DNA from: a bacterium
Lineage (GTDB): Bacteria > Armatimonadota > Chthonomonadetes > Chthonomonadales > Chthonomonadaceae
Length of the DNA: 9,543 bases
Assembly (NCBI GenBank): GCA_021805405.1
Contig: JAJZFK010000068.1
Location: 1-9,543 of the forward strand
Direction: 5' to 3'
Shown here: piece by piece, positions 6,789 through 9,543 of the stretch
Layout of the letters: each line of letters begins with the position of its first letter
Position numbering within the stretch: position 1 is the stretch's first letter
Notes under the pieces: model-generated
What the model was told of the DNA's origin: nothing
Seen by the model: the letters and a program-made list of their open reading frames with translations, nothing else
Databases searched by the model: none
Translations under genes and position numbers: made by a program

Positions 6789-6812
6789 TGTTGCAGATTG
6801 TGTGCACATTTG

Positions 6813-6849
6813 GCGGTTCCAGAGTGACAGCACCCTGGAGCCGCTTTTT
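6813..6849 (+). terminator. Intrinsic terminator of the SLH-barrel gene
   Basis: GCGGTTCCAG (6813-6822) pairs with CTGGAGCCGC (6835-6844) over ten positions with one G-U pair and a 12-base loop. Five T follow at once (6845-6849), then GTT. This is a textbook Rho-independent terminator, 24 bases after the TAA at 6788. It separates the barrel gene from the glycoside hydrolase gene. Confidence 0.88.
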
Positions 6850-7010
6850 GTTGGCATCCTATGTGGGTCGCACACGGTTGGGATAGATTACGAGTAACCA
6901 ATTCTGCCAAACCGGAACCGAAATGCGCATTAGCAAATGTTATAGGGAAGGAATAATTCTACTTTGGGATAAACTATATTAAGATTATTTAGAAAACGGT
7001 ATCCAGATTA

Positions 7011-7022
7011 TTGGGTACCCAA
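7011..7022. promoter_or_regulatory. 12-bp perfect palindrome upstream of the glycoside hydrolase
   Basis: TTGGGTACCCAA is fully palindromic with no spacer. It lies 6 bases before the ribosome binding site and 17 before the start codon. That position and symmetry fit a repressor operator, for example a sugar-responsive regulator, but no regulator gene is in the window and the sequence matches no operator I recognise. The AT-rich stretch just before it (6970-6995, with TATATT at 6975-6980) may hold the promoter. Confidence 0.35.
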
Positions 7023-7028
7023 CTTAAC

Positions 7029-7032
7029 GAGG
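7029..7032 (+). promoter_or_regulatory. Ribosome binding site that supports the GTG start of the glycoside hydrolase
   Basis: GAGG lies 7 bases before the GTG at 7040. The same context, TTAACGAGGT, precedes the ATG of the guanylyltransferase fusion at 2354. The GTG is the only start that includes the Lys-Lys plus hydrophobic segment of the signal peptide. Confidence 0.7.
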
Positions 7033-7039
7033 TTAGCTG

Positions 7040-9361
7040 GTGAAAAAGCTTACAACAATATTGGCCCTCCTTGCGGTGCCATGCACCGCTCTAGCAGGGG
7101 GACGCAGTGTTACACCGTTTCATTCTGTACGTCCCGCAGTACGTCCTTTCAACCTGGATGAGGTTAGGCTTCTCCCGAGCCACGAATACCGTGAAATGGA
7201 AGCCGATAAGGCGTACCTGCTATCGCTGCCTGCAGAGCGTCTGCTGCTAAATTTCAGGGTTACTGCAGGACTTCCGGCGCCAGGCAAACCACTAGGCGGC
7301 TGGGAAGCGCCAACCTGTGAGGTTCGCGGCCATTTTGTTGGGCACTACCTTTCGGCCTGCGCATTAATGTTCAATAGCACGGGCGATATGCAGCTTAAGC
7401 AGCGTGGTGAAGAAATTGTTAAGGGAATGGCGCAGTGCCAGGATGCCCTTGGCACAGGTTACCTTTCTGCCTTCCCTGTCTCGTTTTTTGATCGCCTCGA
7501 TTCGGGTAAGCAAGTTTGGGCACCCTATTACACCATTCACAAGATTATGCAGGGTCTGCTGGATATGTACCAGCTTTGTGGAGACAAACTGGCCCTTCAG
7601 GTCGATCAGAAAATGGCAGATTACTTCTGGCATCGTGATCGCGGCTATTCCTATAAGAAGATGCAGATGATTCTCCAGACAGAATTTGGCGGCATGGAGG
7701 ATACACTTATTCATCTTTACGAGGTGACCAAAAAGCCCGAGGACTACAAACTTGCATTTATGTTCCAGAAGCATGTATTCGATGGTCCCCTAAAACTGCG
7801 TCACGACGACCTCACGAATATCCATGCCAACACCCACATTCCTCAGGCACTGGGGGCCGCTCGCAGGTACGAACTAACTGGTGACCCAGCATATCGTACA
7901 CTGGTGTCCTACTTCTGGAAGCGTGTAGCAGATCACAGGTCCTATGCCACAGGTGGAAGCAATCTGGGCGAATTCTGGGGGCGCCCCAACCTGCTTGCCA
8001 ACACTCTGGCCGCTAATAATCAGGAGACCTGCACCACTTACAATATTTTGAAGGTTACGCGCGACCTGTTTGAGTGGAACCCCAAGCCATCGTACGCGGA
8101 TTTCTACGAGCGCGCTTATTTCAACGGTATTCTTCCTGCTCAAAACCCCAAAACTGGAATGATGATCTACTATACGCCGTTGGCAGCCGGTTACGCAAAG
8201 AACTTTGGCACCCCAACGGATACGTTTTGGTGTTGTTACGGTACGGGGGTTGAGTCCTTTGCAAAGCTTTCCGATAGCATCTACTTTCACGGTGGGTCTC
8301 TGCTGTACGTTAACCTCTACGTGCCCTCTGTTCTTAGATGGCATGACCGAAGCGTGAAGCTTACGCAAAAGACCGCCTTTCCGAAAAGTCCTGATGCTGA
8401 ATTTGTGGTGAATGTTAAGTCGCCTACACGCCTAACGATAAATTTCCACGTTCCCTATTGGGCGGGTGCTGGCCGCACCATATTCGTGAATCGCAAACCC
8501 ATTGCCAGGAACATGAAGCTCTCCTCCTTTTACTCTGTAACTCGGCTATGGCACAACGGAGACACGATCGACGTGCACCTGCCAATGTATCTTCACCTGT
8601 CTCCCATGCCGGATAACGTTGACATGAATGCCGTAATGTACGGCCCGCTGGTGCTTGGCGGCATACTTCCTAACAGCGGCCACAGAGGAATAATGCCAGG
8701 ATTGGGTGCGCCGCAATCTACCCTGCATGGTGCGGAAATCCTGCCCTGTACGCCGGCTCAGATAATTAGCCACATTCACCAGGTACGTAATCATCCACTG
8801 GACTTTATTACCGCCGGATTTAAACAGAACTATTCGTTAGTGCCTCTGTACAATATCATTCACCAGGTCTCAACAGTGTACTGGTACGCAACGGGATCGG
8901 ACAGCAGTTATGCTGCTAGCGAAGCTGCAAGTGCGGTGCAAAACCGGGCACTTATTGCGCGTATTCAGGATTATGTGGTTCCAGGCGATGCAAAATCCGA
9001 GGCTCAGCACGCTGTGCAATCCAGCAATAGTGGCACTGGTAATTTCGCGGGCAACACCTGGCGCGATGCCGATGGTGGTAACTTTAGTTACCAGCTTGCC
9101 ACCAAGGGCGTAAAGAGCGCATCCCTGCTATGTTCGTACTGGGGAAGTGACACGGGAAACCGCACCTTCGAAATTATGGTAAACGGTACCAGGATAGCAA
9201 CACAAACGCTGGAAAATGATGACCCCACCCATTTTTTCACGATGACGTACGTTATTCCTCCAACTTTGCTTATGGCAGATGACTCTATTCGTGTTGAATT
9301 TCGCGCTGCCAACGGAAAGGTAGCTGGCGGACTTTTTGGTGTGGCGCTCCTCAAGGGCTAA
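7040..9361 (+). CDS. Secreted GH127/GH146-like glycoside hydrolase (DUF1680), candidate beta-L-arabinofuranosidase
   Basis: The protein has 773 residues, with a GTG start and a signal peptide (MKKLTTILALLAVPCTALA, residues 1-19). Residues ~37-560 match the DUF1680 / GH127 fold: an (alpha/alpha)6 barrel with GGWEAPTCEVRGHFVGHYLSA (split here: GGWEAPTCEV then RGHFVGHYLSA, 86-106), YYTIHKIMQGLLDMY (163-177), NIHANTHIPQALG (260-272) and a beta-rich part. NQETC (327-331) and FWCCYGTG (396-403) supply Glu329, Cys331, Cys398 and Cys399, equivalent to the zinc ligands and cysteine nucleophile of Bifidobacterium HypBA1; Glu311 in GGSNLGEF fits the acid/base. Such enzymes remove non-reducing-end beta-L-arabinofuranose from plant glycoproteins or pectic glycans. 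Residues ~586-617 resemble DUF4986, and ~646-771 (VVPGDAKSEAQH, NTWRDADGGNFSY, SYWGSDTGNRTFEIMVNG) resemble the DUF6805 beta-sandwich seen at the end of this family. Exact substrate cannot be read from sequence. No truncation is seen. Confidence 0.93.
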   Translation: MKKLTTILALLAVPCTALAGGRSVTPFHSVRPAVRPFNLDEVRLLPSHEYREMEADKAYLLSLPAERLLLNFRVTAGLPAPGKPLGGWEAPTCEVRGHFVGHYLSACALMFNSTGDMQLKQRGEEIVKGMAQCQDALGTGYLSAFPVSFFDRLDSGKQVWAPYYTIHKIMQGLLDMYQLCGDKLALQVDQKMADYFWHRDRGYSYKKMQMILQTEFGGMEDTLIHLYEVTKKPEDYKLAFMFQKHVFDGPLKLRHDDLTNIHANTHIPQALGAARRYELTGDPAYRTLVSYFWKRVADHRSYATGGSNLGEFWGRPNLLANTLAANNQETCTTYNILKVTRDLFEWNPKPSYADFYERAYFNGILPAQNPKTGMMIYYTPLAAGYAKNFGTPTDTFWCCYGTGVESFAKLSDSIYFHGGSLLYVNLYVPSVLRWHDRSVKLTQKTAFPKSPDAEFVVNVKSPTRLTINFHVPYWAGAGRTIFVNRKPIARNMKLSSFYSVTRLWHNGDTIDVHLPMYLHLSPMPDNVDMNAVMYGPLVLGGILPNSGHRGIMPGLGAPQSTLHGAEILPCTPAQIISHIHQVRNHPLDFITAGFKQNYSLVPLYNIIHQVSTVYWYATGSDSSYAASEAASAVQNRALIARIQDYVVPGDAKSEAQHAVQSSNSGTGNFAGNTWRDADGGNFSYQLATKGVKSASLLCSYWGSDTGNRTFEIMVNGTRIATQTLENDDPTHFFTMTYVIPPTLLMADDSIRVEFRAANGKVAGGLFGVALLKG

Positions 9362-9371
9362 GATGCATAAT

Positions 9372-9408
9372 CGCAGTTCGCGGGAAAATGGTTATACCGC
9401 GAACTGCG
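9372..9408 (+). repeat. Perfect 12-bp hairpin holding the start codon of the next gene in its loop
   Basis: CGCAGTTCGCGG (9372-9383) and CCGCGAACTGCG (9397-9408) are exact reverse complements with a 13-base loop, GAAAATGGTTATA. It begins 10 bases after the stop of the glycoside hydrolase. It could end or stabilise the 3' end of that transcript, although no T-run follows, or it could control translation of the downstream gene because its ATG (9388-9390) lies in the loop. Confidence 0.8.
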
Positions 9409-9543
9409 CCAGCGATTGCTCTCCTGTTAAGTTTTGCGTTTATTGCTGATTGTTTTGGAGTTATACTTACAGCACCGTTGGCACCAATGCAGCCTGACAA
9501 TCACTTCAACGTCATCCTAGAGGCGCTCAGGGTTGGGACGTCT
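9388..9543 (+). CDS. Start of an exported protein (runs off the right edge)
   Basis: Fifty-two codons are visible and open to the window edge. The N-terminus has an Arg at residue 5 and a hydrophobic core APAIALLLSFAFIADCFGV, a plausible signal peptide or membrane anchor. FIADC is not a good lipobox because Asp precedes Cys. The visible mature part is too short to assign a family. No clear Shine-Dalgarno precedes the ATG; the only purine stretch, GGGAAA, directly abuts it. The gene lies 26 bases after the GH127-like gene on the same strand, so cotranscription and a related carbohydrate role are possible but inferred. Confidence 0.6.
   Translation, partial: MVIPRTAPAIALLLSFAFIADCFGVILTAPLAPMQPDNHFNVILEALRVGTS

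Overview
The window looks like chromosomal DNA of a diderm, non-proteobacterial bacterium, most likely of the Armatimonadota or a relative. This is inferred from the mix of genes: an outer-membrane barrel anchored by an S-layer-homology (SLH) domain with a collagen-like linker, a cyanobacterial/Armatimonadota-type guanylyltransferase/phosphomannomutase fusion, and a large secreted GH127-type glycoside hydrolase. There are no rRNA or tRNA genes, no CRISPR array and no recognisable insertion sequence. Every supported complete gene ends in TAA.

Layout. (1) 1-2354, minus strand: a sugar-nucleotidyltransferase/left-handed beta-helix/phosphohexomutase fusion whose last ~50 residues lie beyond the left edge. 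Codons 13-24 form a perfect 14-bp hairpin. (2) 2494-2988, minus strand: a possible small four-helix membrane protein, only weakly supported. (3) 2989-3777: almost 800 bases with no convincing gene. (4) 3778-4491, plus strand: a small exported protein of unknown function. (5) 4492-4892: an AT-rich gap with a TATAAT box and small inverted repeats, leading to a strong ribosome binding site. (6) 4893-6788, plus strand: an SLH/collagen-like/coiled-coil/beta-barrel protein, split by a single in-frame TGA at 6396-6398. The open frame resumes without a shift, ends in a typical barrel C-terminus, and is followed by a clear intrinsic terminator. (7) 7040-9361, plus strand: a GTG-started, secreted GH127/GH146-like (DUF1680) candidate beta-L-arabinofuranosidase with the Glu-x-Cys and Cys-Cys zinc/nucleophile motifs and C-terminal DUF4986/DUF6805-like modules. 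(8) 9388-9543, plus strand: the start of another exported protein, with its ATG in the loop of a perfect 12-bp hairpin.

The genes share a cell-envelope and carbohydrate theme: making a mannose-type activated sugar (item 1), outer-membrane architecture (item 6) and breakdown of plant-type arabinosides (item 7). Spacing and the terminator after item 6 suggest separate transcription units, except that items 7 and 8 are only 26 bases apart. The points most worth a second look are the in-frame TGA in the SLH barrel gene and the two strong hairpins placed at or just after start codons. I found no clearly new multi-gene system.
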